Assembly (NCBI GenBank): GCA_021791235.1
Contig: JAJYXA010000382.1
Span: 1 to 12,138 of the forward strand
From: Pseudomonadota bacterium
GTDB taxonomy: Bacteria; Pseudomonadota; Gammaproteobacteria; Burkholderiales; Thiobacillaceae
Direction of reading: 5' to 3'
Length of the DNA: 12,138 nucleotides
Under the pieces are notes generated by a model that worked only from the letters and a program-made list of their open reading frames with translations, was not told where the DNA came from and ran no database searches. The position numbers and the translations under genes were made by a program. Shown here one piece after another: positions 1 to 6,101 of this stretch (position 1 is the stretch's first letter; each line of letters opens with the position of its first letter).

Positions 1-1582
1 ACTTGCCGTGGGTCTTGTCGGCGTTGTCGGCGAACTCGCGCGCCACCGTGATGATGTCGGCGCGCGGCACGCCGCAGTGCTTCTCGGCCCAGGCCGGGGT
101 GTAGGGCACGTCGTCGTCGTAGCTGGCGGCGAGGTTCGGCCCGCCGAGGCCGCGGTCGACGCCGTAGTTGGCCAGCGTCAAGTCGTAGACGGTGGCGACG
201 CGGACGTCGCGGCCGCCGACGCTGATCACCTTGACCGGCAGGTTGCGGGTGAGCAGTTCCGGATGGTCGTCGCCGCCGAAATAGGGGAAGGCCACCTCGG
301 CCACTTCGTCGTGGCTGCCGAGCAGGGTGATCTGCGGCTTCACGTCCTTGCCGGAGTAACCATCGCGCATTTCCAGGTTCCATGCGCCGGACTGGCCCCA
401 GCGGAATCCGATCGACCCGTTGGGCGCCACCAGATAGCCGGTGTTCTCGTCGTAGATCACCGTCTTCCACTCGGGGTTGTTGTCCTGTCCCATGTTGCCG
501 GTGAGGTCGGAGGCGCGCAGGGTGCGGTCGGCGATCAGCGTGCCTTCGTGCTCCTTCAGCATCACCAGCATCGGCATGTCGTTGTACTGGCGGCAGTAGG
601 AATCGAAATACTCGCTGCGGTTCCTGACGTGGAATTCGGACAGGATGACGTGGCCCATCGCCAGCGCCAGTGCGGCGTCGGTGCCCTGGCGGGGCGCCAG
701 CCAGATGTCGCCGAATTTCACCATCTCGCCGAAGTCGCTTGATACCGCCACGGTCTTGGTGCCCTTGTAGCGCACCTCGGTGTAGAAGTGGGCGTCGGGC
801 GTGCGCGTCTGCGGCACGTTGGAGCCCCACACCATCAGATAGGTCGAGTTGTACCAGTCGGCCGATTCCGGCACGTCGGTCTGCTCGCCCCACACTTGGG
901 GTGACGACGGCGGCAGGTCGCAGTACCAGTCGTAGAAGGAGCCGCAGACGCCGCCGATCAGCGACATGTAGCGCGAGCCGGCCGCGTAGCTCACCATCGA
1001 CATGGCGGGAATCGGCGAGAAGCCGTAGATGCGGTCAGGGCCGAATTCCTTGATGGTGAAGACGTTGGAGGCGGCGATGATCTCCGTCACCTCGTCCCAC
1101 TTGGCGCGCACGAAGCCGCCCTGGCCGCGGATCGACTTGTAGCGTTTGGCCTTCTCGGGGTTCTGGCTGATCGATTTCCAGGCTTCCACCGGGTCCATCG
1201 TCTTCCTCGCCTCGCGCCACATTTCCATCAGGCGGCCGCGGATCAGCGGATATTTCACGCGCTGCGCCGAATACACATACCAGGAATAGCTGGCGCCGCG
1301 CGGGCAGCCGCGCGGCTCGTGGTTGGGCAGGTCGGGGCGGGTGCGCGGGTAGTCGGTCTGCTGGATTTCCCAGGTGATGAGGCCGTTCTTGACGAAGATT
1401 TTCCAGCTGCACGACCCGGTGCAGTTCACCCCGTGGGTGGAGCGCACCACCTTGTCCTGCTGCCAGCGGCTGCGGTAGGCGTTCTCCCAGCTGCGGTCTT
1501 CGTTGCTGACCACGCCGTGGCCGTTGGAATATTCGGCGACGGTCTTCCTGAAGAAGGTCAGTCGGTCGAGGAAGTGACTCAT
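1..1582 (-). CDS. narG: NarG, respiratory nitrate reductase alpha subunit (N-terminal 527 residues; runs off left edge)
   Basis: This is the catalytic molybdenum subunit of the membrane-bound quinol:nitrate oxidoreductase NarGHI, which reduces nitrate to nitrite on the cytoplasmic side of the inner membrane. Read directly from the minus strand it begins MSHFLDRLTFF and keeps the numbering of E. coli NarG: the FS0 iron-sulfur ligands His50, Cys54, Cys58 and Cys93 (in HGVNCTGSCSW and EPRGCPRG) and the molybdenum ligand Asp222 (in YCDLPP) are all in place. The stretch YNSTYLMVWGSNVPQTRTPD is also typical. The ATG at 1582 has a strong AAGGAG site seven bases upstream (1590-1595). The full protein should be about 1,240 residues, so well over half lies beyond the left edge, where narH, narJ and narI are expected. 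It follows narK2 in the same direction after a 121-base gap that holds a repeat element. The frame is intact throughout. Identification is very secure. Confidence 0.98.
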   Translation of the reverse strand, partial: MSHFLDRLTFFRKTVAEYSNGHGVVSNEDRSWENAYRSRWQQDKVVRSTHGVNCTGSCSWKIFVKNGLITWEIQQTDYPRTRPDLPNHEPRGCPRGASYSWYVYSAQRVKYPLIRGRLMEMWREARKTMDPVEAWKSISQNPEKAKRYKSIRGQGGFVRAKWDEVTEIIAASNVFTIKEFGPDRIYGFSPIPAMSMVSYAAGSRYMSLIGGVCGSFYDWYCDLPPSSPQVWGEQTDVPESADWYNSTYLMVWGSNVPQTRTPDAHFYTEVRYKGTKTVAVSSDFGEMVKFGDIWLAPRQGTDAALALAMGHVILSEFHVRNRSEYFDSYCRQYNDMPMLVMLKEHEGTLIADRTLRASDLTGNMGQDNNPEWKTVIYDENTGYLVAPNGSIGFRWGQSGAWNLEMRDGYSGKDVKPQITLLGSHDEVAEVAFPYFGGDDHPELLTRNLPVKVISVGGRDVRVATVYDLTLANYGVDRGLGGPNLAASYDDDVPYTPAWAEKHCGVPRADIITVAREFADNADKTHGK

Positions 1583-1607
1583 TGTTTTGCTCCTTACAGT
1601 CGCTTGT

Positions 1608-1704
1608 CTAGGGGTTAGGAGTTAGGGGCTAGGAGTTAGGGAACATTGTTTTGTGCGCTTTCGCACAAACCCTAGCCCCCAGTTCCAAGCTCCTAGTCCC
1701 TATT
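1608..1704. repeat. Inverted pair of heptamer arrays flanking a hairpin (narK2-narG gap)
   Basis: On the plus strand, 1608-1642 is five contiguous heptamers of the form YTAGGRG (ctagggg, ttaggag, ttagggg, ctaggag, ttaggga). From 1670 to 1704 there are five more in the opposite orientation (ccctagc, ccccagt, ttccaag-type units in seven-base register), ending at the narK2 stop codon. Between them are a 7-base spacer and a perfect hairpin. The two arrays are imperfectly complementary, so the whole 97 bases could fold as one long structure in DNA or in the narK2-narG transcript. The form resembles short tandemly repeated repetitive (STRR) heptamers known from cyanobacteria; that is an analogy only. 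It could be a dispersed genomic repeat, an mRNA processing or stability element, or an attenuator. I see no open reading frame or promoter motif in this gap. Confidence 0.85.
1650..1669. other. Perfect 8-bp stem-loop at the centre of the repeat element
   Basis: TTTGTGCG (1650-1657) pairs exactly with CGCACAAA (1662-1669) around a CTTT tetraloop. No T-run follows on the minus strand, the direction of nar transcription, so it is not a standard intrinsic terminator. It sits directly against the second heptamer array. Confidence 0.75.
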
Positions 1705-3314
1705 CACGGATTCTTGATATAGGCATTCTTGCGCAGGTAGAACCACCAGTTCAGCACCAGGCACACGGCATAGAAGACGGCGAAGCCGTACATGGCGTTT
1801 TCGGGGGTGCCGGCCTTGATCTGCTCGCCGATTACCACCGGGGCGATGAAGGAGCCGTAGGCGGCAACCGCCGAGGTCCAGCCCAGCACCGGGCCGGCCT
1901 GCACGCGGTCGAACACCACGCCGACGGTGCGGAAGGTCGAGCCGTTGCCGATGCCGGTGGCGGCGAACAGCACGACGAAGGTGACGAGGAACTGGGTGAA
2001 GAACACCTCGGGCGTGGCCGACTGGTAGGCCTGCATCATGATGTAGCCGGCGTAGGCGGAAGCGGCGACCATGATGGCCGAGATGATCTGGGTCACGATG
2101 GAGCCGCCGACCTTGTCTGAAATCCAGCCGCCCACCGGCCGGATCAGCGCGCCGACGAAGGGGCCGATCCAGGCGTATTGCAGCGCGGAAGGCGCGTTGG
2201 GGTTCTTGACGTGCGTCCACAGACCGGTGGCGGCATCAAGCGCATGGCTGTCGCCGAAGATGACGGTGATCGACAGCGGCAGCGCCATCGAGAAGCCGAT
2301 GAAGGAACCGAAGGTGACGACGTAGAGCGCGGTCATCGACCAGGTGTGCTTGTTCCTGAAAATCTCGAACTGCTTGGCGATGTTGCCCTTCATCTCGCCG
2401 AAGGCGGCGAGCTTCATCACCAGCAGGGTGGCGATCATGATGAGCGGCAGCGCCACCCACATGTTCAACAGGCCGAGTCCGGTGGGCGCAGGCAGATAAA
2501 GATACAGGCCGAGCGCCGCGGTGAGGAAGGCCAGGCCGTACAGCCAGAGGATCTTGGCGAAGGCGCTGATCGTGGAGCCGATGTTGGGCGTGACCGTCAG
2601 CAGGTTGTTCATGCCGAAGAAGCCGAGGAAGGCCAGCGGCACCAGGAAGATCAGCCAGACGAAACCGGCGTTCTGGATGTAGGTCGGGGTCCCGGCGAGA
2701 ATCTTGCCGAAGATCCAGCCGCTGTCCTTCAACAGTTCCATCGAACTCCCCGCGGCGGCGCCGAAGATGCCGGCCGTCATCACCAGCGGGATCAGGATCT
2801 GCATGGTGGTGACGCCGAAGTTGCCGAGGCCGGCGTTGATGCCCAGCGCGGTGCCTTGCAGACGCTTGGGAAAGAAGGTGCTGATGTTCGACATGGAGCA
2901 GGCGAAGTTGCCGCCGCCGATGCCGGAGAGCAGCGCCAGCAACTGGAACACCCACAGCGGCGTGGTCTTGTCCTGTAGCGCGATGCCGGTGCCGATGGCG
3001 GGAATCATCAGCAGGGCCGTGGTCAGGAAGATGGTGTTGCGCCCCCCGGCGATGCGGATGAAGAACGAGGCAGGAATTCTCAGGGTTGCGCCCGCCAGGC
3101 CGGAAATGGCCGTCAGGGTGAACATCTCCTCCTTGCTGAAGGGGAAGCCGAGATTCAGCATCTGCACGGTGATGATTCCCCACATGAGCCAGATGGCGAA
3201 GCCGTTGAGCAGGCTCGGCACCGAGATCCACAGGTTGCGGTAGGCAATCTTCCTGCCGGTGGTCTCCCAGAACGTCGGGTCTTCCGGGTTCCATTCCTTG
3301 ATATTGGTGGGCAT
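1704..3314 (-). CDS. narK2: NarK2-type nitrate/nitrite transporter (MFS, 536 aa)
   Basis: This is a major facilitator superfamily transporter of the nitrate/nitrite porter family, expected in the inner membrane to exchange nitrate for the nitrite produced by NarG. The nitrate signature is clear at about residues 131-171 (GIGGGNFACSMSN, then FFPKRLQGTALGINAGLGNF). The two substrate-binding arginines of the family are visible as Arg79 (GATLRIPASF) and Arg392 (GALIRPVGGWISDK). At 536 residues it is longer than E. coli NarK (463); the extra length lies in the middle, about residues 190-310, and looks like additional hydrophobic membrane segments, as in other NarK2-type proteins. The ATG at 3314 has an AGGAG six bases upstream. 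It is 30 bases downstream of narK1 and surely co-transcribed with it. The type-II (antiporter) assignment rests on family resemblance and gene order, not on a test of transport mode. Confidence 0.93.
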   Translation of the reverse strand: MPTNIKEWNPEDPTFWETTGRKIAYRNLWISVPSLLNGFAIWLMWGIITVQMLNLGFPFSKEEMFTLTAISGLAGATLRIPASFFIRIAGGRNTIFLTTALLMIPAIGTGIALQDKTTPLWVFQLLALLSGIGGGNFACSMSNISTFFPKRLQGTALGINAGLGNFGVTTMQILIPLVMTAGIFGAAAGSSMELLKDSGWIFGKILAGTPTYIQNAGFVWLIFLVPLAFLGFFGMNNLLTVTPNIGSTISAFAKILWLYGLAFLTAALGLYLYLPAPTGLGLLNMWVALPLIMIATLLVMKLAAFGEMKGNIAKQFEIFRNKHTWSMTALYVVTFGSFIGFSMALPLSITVIFGDSHALDAATGLWTHVKNPNAPSALQYAWIGPFVGALIRPVGGWISDKVGGSIVTQIISAIMVAASAYAGYIMMQAYQSATPEVFFTQFLVTFVVLFAATGIGNGSTFRTVGVVFDRVQAGPVLGWTSAVAAYGSFIAPVVIGEQIKAGTPENAMYGFAVFYAVCLVLNWWFYLRKNAYIKNP

Positions 3315-3344
3315 GAGTTGCTCCTGGGTTGGAAAGGTCGGGAA

Positions 3345-4598
3345 TTATTCGAGGGTGTCGGTTGCGGCCGTCCGGATCATCGGCACCTTGCGCACTTCGG
3401 TCAGATACATCCAGATCAGCGACACCCAGGTGACGCCGTACATCAGCATGAAGATGCCGCTGTTGATGCCGGTGAGGTCGACGATGGCGCCGAACAGGAT
3501 GGGCAGGACGAAGCCGCCGAGGCCGCCGATCAGGCCGACGATGCCGGAGATGACGCCGATGTTGTCGGGGTATTCGTCGGAAATGTACTTGAACACGCTG
3601 GCCTTGCCGAAACCCCAGGCGATGCCGAGGGTGAACAGCAGGGCAGTGAACAGCCAGACGTTGAGTCCGAGGTGCAGCGACATTTCGCCCTTGGTGGTCT
3701 GGACGACCATTTCGGTTTGCGGGTACGAAAGCAGGAACAGGCAGACCCAGGACACCCACATCACCCACCAGGTCATCCTGTGCGCGCCGAACTTGTCGGA
3801 CAGCCAGCCGCCCATGGCGCGGATCACCCCGGACGGCAGCACGAAAATGGCGGCCAGCAACGCGGCGGTCTGCATGCCGAAGCCGTATTCGGTAATGTAG
3901 TATTTGGTCATCCACAGGCTCAGCGCGACGTAGCCGCCGAACACGATGGAGTAGTACTGGCACAGCTTCCAGACGTTGGGATCCTTCAGCGCGGCAAGCT
4001 GTTGCTTGATGGTGATCCGGCCCGGCACATGGTGCGCGGTGTCGGTGTAGGTGAAGATCCAGAACAGGATGGCCATGGCGAGCATGGCGACGGCGTACAC
4101 CTGCGGCACCGCCTGCCAGCCGTAAGCCACCACCAGCGCCGGCGCGACGAACTTGGTCACCGCCGCGCCGGCATTGCCGGCGCCGAAGATGCCCATTGCA
4201 AAACCCTGACGCTTCTTGGGAAACCAGCGCGCGACATAGGAGATGCCGACCGAGAAGGAGCCGCCGGCCACGCCGACGAACAGGCCGAGCACCAGGAAGT
4301 GCCAGTACGCGGTGGCGAGACTGATGAGCCAGATCGGGACGACGGTCGAAATCATCAGCACGAAGAACACGATGCGGCCGCCGACCTTGTCGGTGAGCAT
4401 GCCGAGCGGCAGGCGGATCAGCGAACCGGTGAGGATGGGGGTGGCGGCGAGCAGGCCGAACTGGGTTTCGTTCAGGCCGAGGGTGGCCTTGATCGGAATG
4501 CCGATGATGGAGAACATCACCCACACGGCGAAACACGTGGTGAACGCCAGCGTGCTGAGGGTGAGCACGGAAATCTGCTTCTGGGTCTGGGTGGCCAT
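3345..4598 (-). CDS. narK1: NarK1-type nitrate transporter (MFS, 417 aa)
   Basis: This is a second nitrate porter of the major facilitator superfamily, of the shorter NarK1 type that in Paracoccus is linked to proton-coupled nitrate uptake and so can start nitrate respiration before nitrite accumulates. Visible features are 12 likely membrane segments, Arg62 in GSLIRLPLGMLTDKVGG, the signature VGVAGGSFSVGISYVARWF followed by KKRQGFAMGIFGAGNAGAA (about residues 108-145), Arg260 in SGVIRAMGGWLSDKFG, and a second glycine-rich motif IVGLIGGLGGF. I chose the ATG at 4598 (MATQTQKQ) because AAAGGA lies just upstream; an in-frame ATG at 4652 would add 18 poorly fitting residues with no ribosome site. 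In Paracoccus the two porters are fused into one protein; here they are separate genes. It is the first gene of the nar operon and is read from the divergent regulatory region at 4599-4982. Confidence 0.93.
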   Translation of the reverse strand: MATQTQKQISVLTLSTLAFTTCFAVWVMFSIIGIPIKATLGLNETQFGLLAATPILTGSLIRLPLGMLTDKVGGRIVFFVLMISTVVPIWLISLATAYWHFLVLGLFVGVAGGSFSVGISYVARWFPKKRQGFAMGIFGAGNAGAAVTKFVAPALVVAYGWQAVPQVYAVAMLAMAILFWIFTYTDTAHHVPGRITIKQQLAALKDPNVWKLCQYYSIVFGGYVALSLWMTKYYITEYGFGMQTAALLAAIFVLPSGVIRAMGGWLSDKFGAHRMTWWVMWVSWVCLFLLSYPQTEMVVQTTKGEMSLHLGLNVWLFTALLFTLGIAWGFGKASVFKYISDEYPDNIGVISGIVGLIGGLGGFVLPILFGAIVDLTGINSGIFMLMYGVTWVSLIWMYLTEVRKVPMIRTAATDTLE

Positions 4599-4687
4599 GT
4601 TGCATCCTTTACGGTCTGTTAAAGACTTGGCGATCCGAAATGCATGAGGCAAGTGTATGCGTCCACGCGGGTATTGGAAGACGGGGT

Positions 4688-4702
4688 ATTCCGTGCCGGA
4701 AT
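4688..4702. promoter_or_regulatory. Short perfect dyad ATTCCG-TGC-CGGAAT beside the NarL-like site
   Basis: Six-base perfect inverted repeat with a three-base spacer, eight bases left of the NarL-like palindrome. A single NarL-like half-site in inverted orientation (GGGGTA, 4683-4688) abuts it. It could be an operator for a dimeric regulator or part of an extended NarL array; a dyad this short may also be chance. Confidence 0.35.
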
Positions 4703-4710
4703 CGGATAAC

Positions 4711-4726
4711 TACCCCCTAAGGGGTA
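4711..4726. promoter_or_regulatory. NarL/NarP-type 7-2-7 binding site
   Basis: The sequence TACCCCCTAAGGGGTA is two inverted heptamers two bases apart. The known NarL/NarP high-affinity site is TACYYMT-N2-AKRRGTA: the right half matches fully and the left half misses only at its last base (C for T). It is centred 120 bases upstream of the narK1 start codon and about 265 upstream of the cytochrome start. Given that nitrate-responsive NarX-NarL control of narK and nar operons is established in other proteobacteria, activation of the nar operon by phosphorylated NarL is the likely role. No narXL genes are in the window. Confidence 0.7.
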
Positions 4727-4755
4727 TGGGTGATAGAACGCCAACTTCATGTTTT

Positions 4756-4777
4756 GGTGGGGATTGGGTGGGGATTC
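4756..4777. repeat. 11-bp tandem duplication in the divergent region
   Basis: GGTGGGGATT followed by G or C occurs twice back to back (4756-4766 and 4767-4777). No function is assigned; it may be a slippage duplication or a paired regulator half-site. Confidence 0.6.
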
Positions 4778-4941
4778 TCCGGCACCGCGCGGCATGTCCG
4801 GCGCACTTGAGGTAGACCTTTGTCTCCCGGGGATTGGCGGAGGGAGGCATGCTATATTCGAACCGTCGATACATCCGGTCCCGGCTTTCACATGGCGACG
4901 TCAAGCAACCGCCGCATCGCCCTTCCCCATTCGGGGCTTTC

Positions 4942-4969
4942 AATTTCCCCCCACGAATTTCCCCCCACG
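4942..4969. repeat. Perfect 14-bp tandem repeat in the cytochrome c leader
   Basis: AATTTCCCCCCACG occurs twice with no spacer (4942-4955 and 4956-4969), ending two bases before the AGGAG ribosome-binding site (4972-4976) of the cytochrome gene. If it is transcribed it would form the last part of the 5' leader, and its C-tracts could pair with the G-rich ribosome site, so an effect on translation is conceivable. It may equally be a neutral slippage duplication. Confidence 0.7.
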
Positions 4970-4982
4970 ACAGGAGATTTCA

Positions 4983-5390
4983 ATGCAGAAAAAGGCAGCA
5001 ACACTCGTTCTGGCCGTTTCGCTTGCGGCTTTGCTGAGCGCCTGCGGGAAGCAGGAGCGCAGCGCGCCGGAGACGTCCGCTCCGGCACCGGCAGAGGCAC
5101 CGGCACCGGCAGAGGCGGCAGCGCCGGCCGTGTCCGAGAACACGCTGGGCAAGGGCGTCTACAGCAAGACCTGCGCAATGTGTCACGCGGCCGGCGTGGC
5201 CGGTGCGCCGAAACCCGGCGACCAGGCAGACTGGGGCGCCCGCGCCGCGCAGGGCATGGACGTGCTCTACAAACATGCGATCGAAGGGTTCACGGGCGCA
5301 AAAGGCATGATGCCCGCGCGCGGCGGCGCTGCCTCGCTGACGGATGAGGAAGTCAAGGCTGCGGTGGACTTCATGGTGAGCAAGCGCTAA
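4983..5390 (+). CDS. Cytochrome c5-like monoheme lipoprotein (135 aa)
   Basis: This is a small membrane-anchored electron carrier of class I cytochrome c, closest in pattern to cytochrome c5. Residues 1-21 form a lipoprotein signal with lipobox LSAC and the lipidated Cys21; the next residue is Gly, not Asp, so by the E. coli Lol rule it could reach the outer membrane. Residues 27-51 are an Ala/Pro/Glu-rich flexible linker. The heme domain has CAMCH at 64-68 and the likely axial Met110 in KGMMPARGG, followed by the c5-style helix SLTDEEVKAAVDFM. The ATG at 4983 has AGGAG six bases upstream; longer in-frame starts would place the signal peptide internally. It is transcribed alone, away from narK1, and stops just before a strong terminator. 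Carrying electrons to a periplasmic denitrification reductase is an inference from position; the partner is unknown. Confidence 0.92.
   Translation: MQKKAATLVLAVSLAALLSACGKQERSAPETSAPAPAEAPAPAEAAAPAVSENTLGKGVYSKTCAMCHAAGVAGAPKPGDQADWGARAAQGMDVLYKHAIEGFTGAKGMMPARGGAASLTDEEVKAAVDFMVSKR
5079..5114 (+). repeat. 18-bp tandem repeat encoding APAPAE twice in the cytochrome linker
   Basis: Two 18-base copies (5079-5096 and 5097-5114) differ at one base and encode residues 33-38 and 39-44 of the lipoprotein linker. Such in-frame repeats can change linker length by slippage without affecting the heme domain. Confidence 0.8.
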
Positions 5391-5405
5391 ACCGGACGTT
5401 TCCGC

Positions 5406-5449
5406 AAAAAAAGAACGGGGGAGATGGCATCTCCCCCGTTCTTTTTTTT
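5406..5449. terminator. Strong bidirectional intrinsic terminator
   Basis: A perfect 13-bp stem, GAACGGGGGAGAT (5413-5425) with its complement at 5429-5441, has a GGC loop and is flanked by seven A on the left and eight T on the right. Read rightward it ends the cytochrome gene; read leftward the A-tract becomes a T-run and it ends the nos operon, whose last stop codon is at 5471. It insulates two convergent transcription units. Confidence 0.96.
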
Positions 5450-5470
5450 GTGTGGCCGGCGCGCGCCAGG

Positions 5471-5830
5471 CTATGCGCTCGATGCGAGCGCCGGATCGTC
5501 GAGCAGGGCGCGGATCAGCCGTTGCAGGTTGTCTCCGGGGGGCGCCCCGGGATGCGTGATCGGGTCCGCCGCGACGACGCCGCCGGCGTCGTGAAAGTGG
5601 TTGGGGAAGCTTGCGAGTCCGTGATGCAGGGGCGCGGTGTCGATGCCGGCCCCGGCATCGCCATGGGTCCACTGCATCGAATAGGCGTCGGGCGCGGCAT
5701 AGCGCACGGTCAGCGTCACGCCGTTTTTCAGGCGGACGATCAGGGCGTCCTGCTTCTGTTCGACCGGGGAATCGAGCTGCTTGCCGAAAACCTGTTCGAC
5801 CATGGCACCGAGTTCAAGATGAAGGCTCAT
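5471..5830 (-). CDS. Small protein resembling TumE/DUF6516 family (119 aa)
   Basis: I do not recognise a named gene. The N-terminal half has alternating beta-strand character (DALIVRLKNGVTLTVRYAAP, residues 28-47). The second half has a histidine-rich stretch, IDTAPLHHGLASFPNHFHD (63-81), then a proline-rich turn and a C-terminal helix (DNLQRLIRALLDDP, 100-113). The order strand region, then APxHH, then FPxHxHD, then a helix resembles the TumE-like DUF6516 proteins, some of which act as toxins in toxin-antitoxin pairs. This is from memory of the family pattern, not a search. Its ATG overlaps the stop of the preceding gene as ATGA, so the two are translationally coupled. It is the last gene of the nos operon and ends about 20 bases from the shared terminator. 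Toxicity, or a role in denitrification, is unproven. Confidence 0.72.
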   Translation of the reverse strand: MSLHLELGAMVEQVFGKQLDSPVEQKQDALIVRLKNGVTLTVRYAAPDAYSMQWTHGDAGAGIDTAPLHHGLASFPNHFHDAGGVVAADPITHPGAPPGDNLQRLIRALLDDPALASSA

Positions 5831-6099
5831 GTCCGGCCGGCCTCCTGCATGCGTTCGGTGGCCACGGCGCGGGCCGTTTCCAGGGTGTCGGCGAGAATCC
5901 GGGCCGCCAGGTGGTATTCGTAAGCGGGATGTTCGGCCACGGCGCCGCTGCGGATCCGCGCCAGCAGCGCCGCCTCGTCCGCCGCTTCGTAATGTTTGAG
6001 CACGGCATTGCGGTTCTCGCGCAGTTCATGGATCAGCTGCGCCAGCTGTTCAAGTTCCATCGCCGCGCCGTACGCCAGGTTTCCGAAAAAATTCGCCAT
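5827..6099 (-). CDS. Small, probably all-helical protein of unknown function (90 aa)
   Basis: Not recognised as a named gene. The protein is rich in Ala, Leu, Glu and Arg and appears almost entirely helical: ELEQLAQLIHELRENRNAVL (15-34), a short linker, EAALLARIRSG, then AEHPAYEYHLAARILADTLE (about 55-74) and a final helix. There is no signal peptide, membrane segment or DNA-binding helix-turn-helix that I can see. It starts two bases after the nosL stop and ends in an ATGA overlap with the TumE/DUF6516-like gene, so it could be that protein's cognate partner or antitoxin. The ATG at 6099 lacks a clear ribosome site and probably relies on coupling to nosL; Met14 (ATG at 6060) is an alternative start. 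The coding call is supported by tight packing and an uninterrupted frame. Confidence 0.7.
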   Translation of the reverse strand: MANFFGNLAYGAAMELEQLAQLIHELRENRNAVLKHYEAADEAALLARIRSGAVAEHPAYEYHLAARILADTLETARAVATERMQEAGRT

Positions 6100-6101
6100 G
6101 A

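Larger units (their letters stand above)
4599..4982. promoter_or_regulatory. Divergent regulatory region between narK1 and the cytochrome c gene (384 bases)
   Basis: No credible gene lies here; it must hold the promoters for the nar operon (leftward) and the cytochrome gene (rightward). It contains a NarL-like palindrome, an adjacent dyad and two tandem repeats, listed separately. A TATATT at 4853-4858 is a possible -10 element for the cytochrome gene, but I found no good -35 at the right spacing. I searched for an FNR/DNR box (TTGAT-N4-ATCAA) on both strands and saw none with a convincing match. Promoter positions are therefore not assigned. Confidence 0.6.

Noticed and set aside
1650..1669. 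Intrinsic terminator between narK2 and narG
   Set aside because: The hairpin is perfect but has no T-run following it on the minus strand, so it does not meet the usual form; a processing or attenuation role is left open.
1608..1704. CRISPR-like array
   Set aside because: The repeated units are only seven bases, contiguous without spacers and in inverted halves, so this is not a CRISPR array.
2236..4605. A 789-codon open frame on the minus strand across both narK genes
   Set aside because: It is a GC-driven shadow frame rich in Arg, His and Pro with no recognisable domain; the two overlapping frames encode clear NarK1 and NarK2 proteins with ribosome sites.
4626..4653. Inverted repeat CTTGGC ... 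GGCAAG upstream of narK1
   Set aside because: The arms are only about five matching bases across a long spacer, which is within chance for this composition.
4599..4982. FNR/DNR (anaerobox) sites for narK1 or the cytochrome gene
   Set aside because: Candidates such as TTGAGGTAGACCTT and TTGGCGATCCGAAA match only about half of TTGAT-N4-ATCAA and have no sensible position relative to a promoter.
4749..4982. Upstream in-frame extension of the cytochrome c gene
   Set aside because: It would put the lipoprotein signal peptide about 78 residues inside the protein; the ATG at 4983 has an ideal ribosome site and gives a canonical lipobox.
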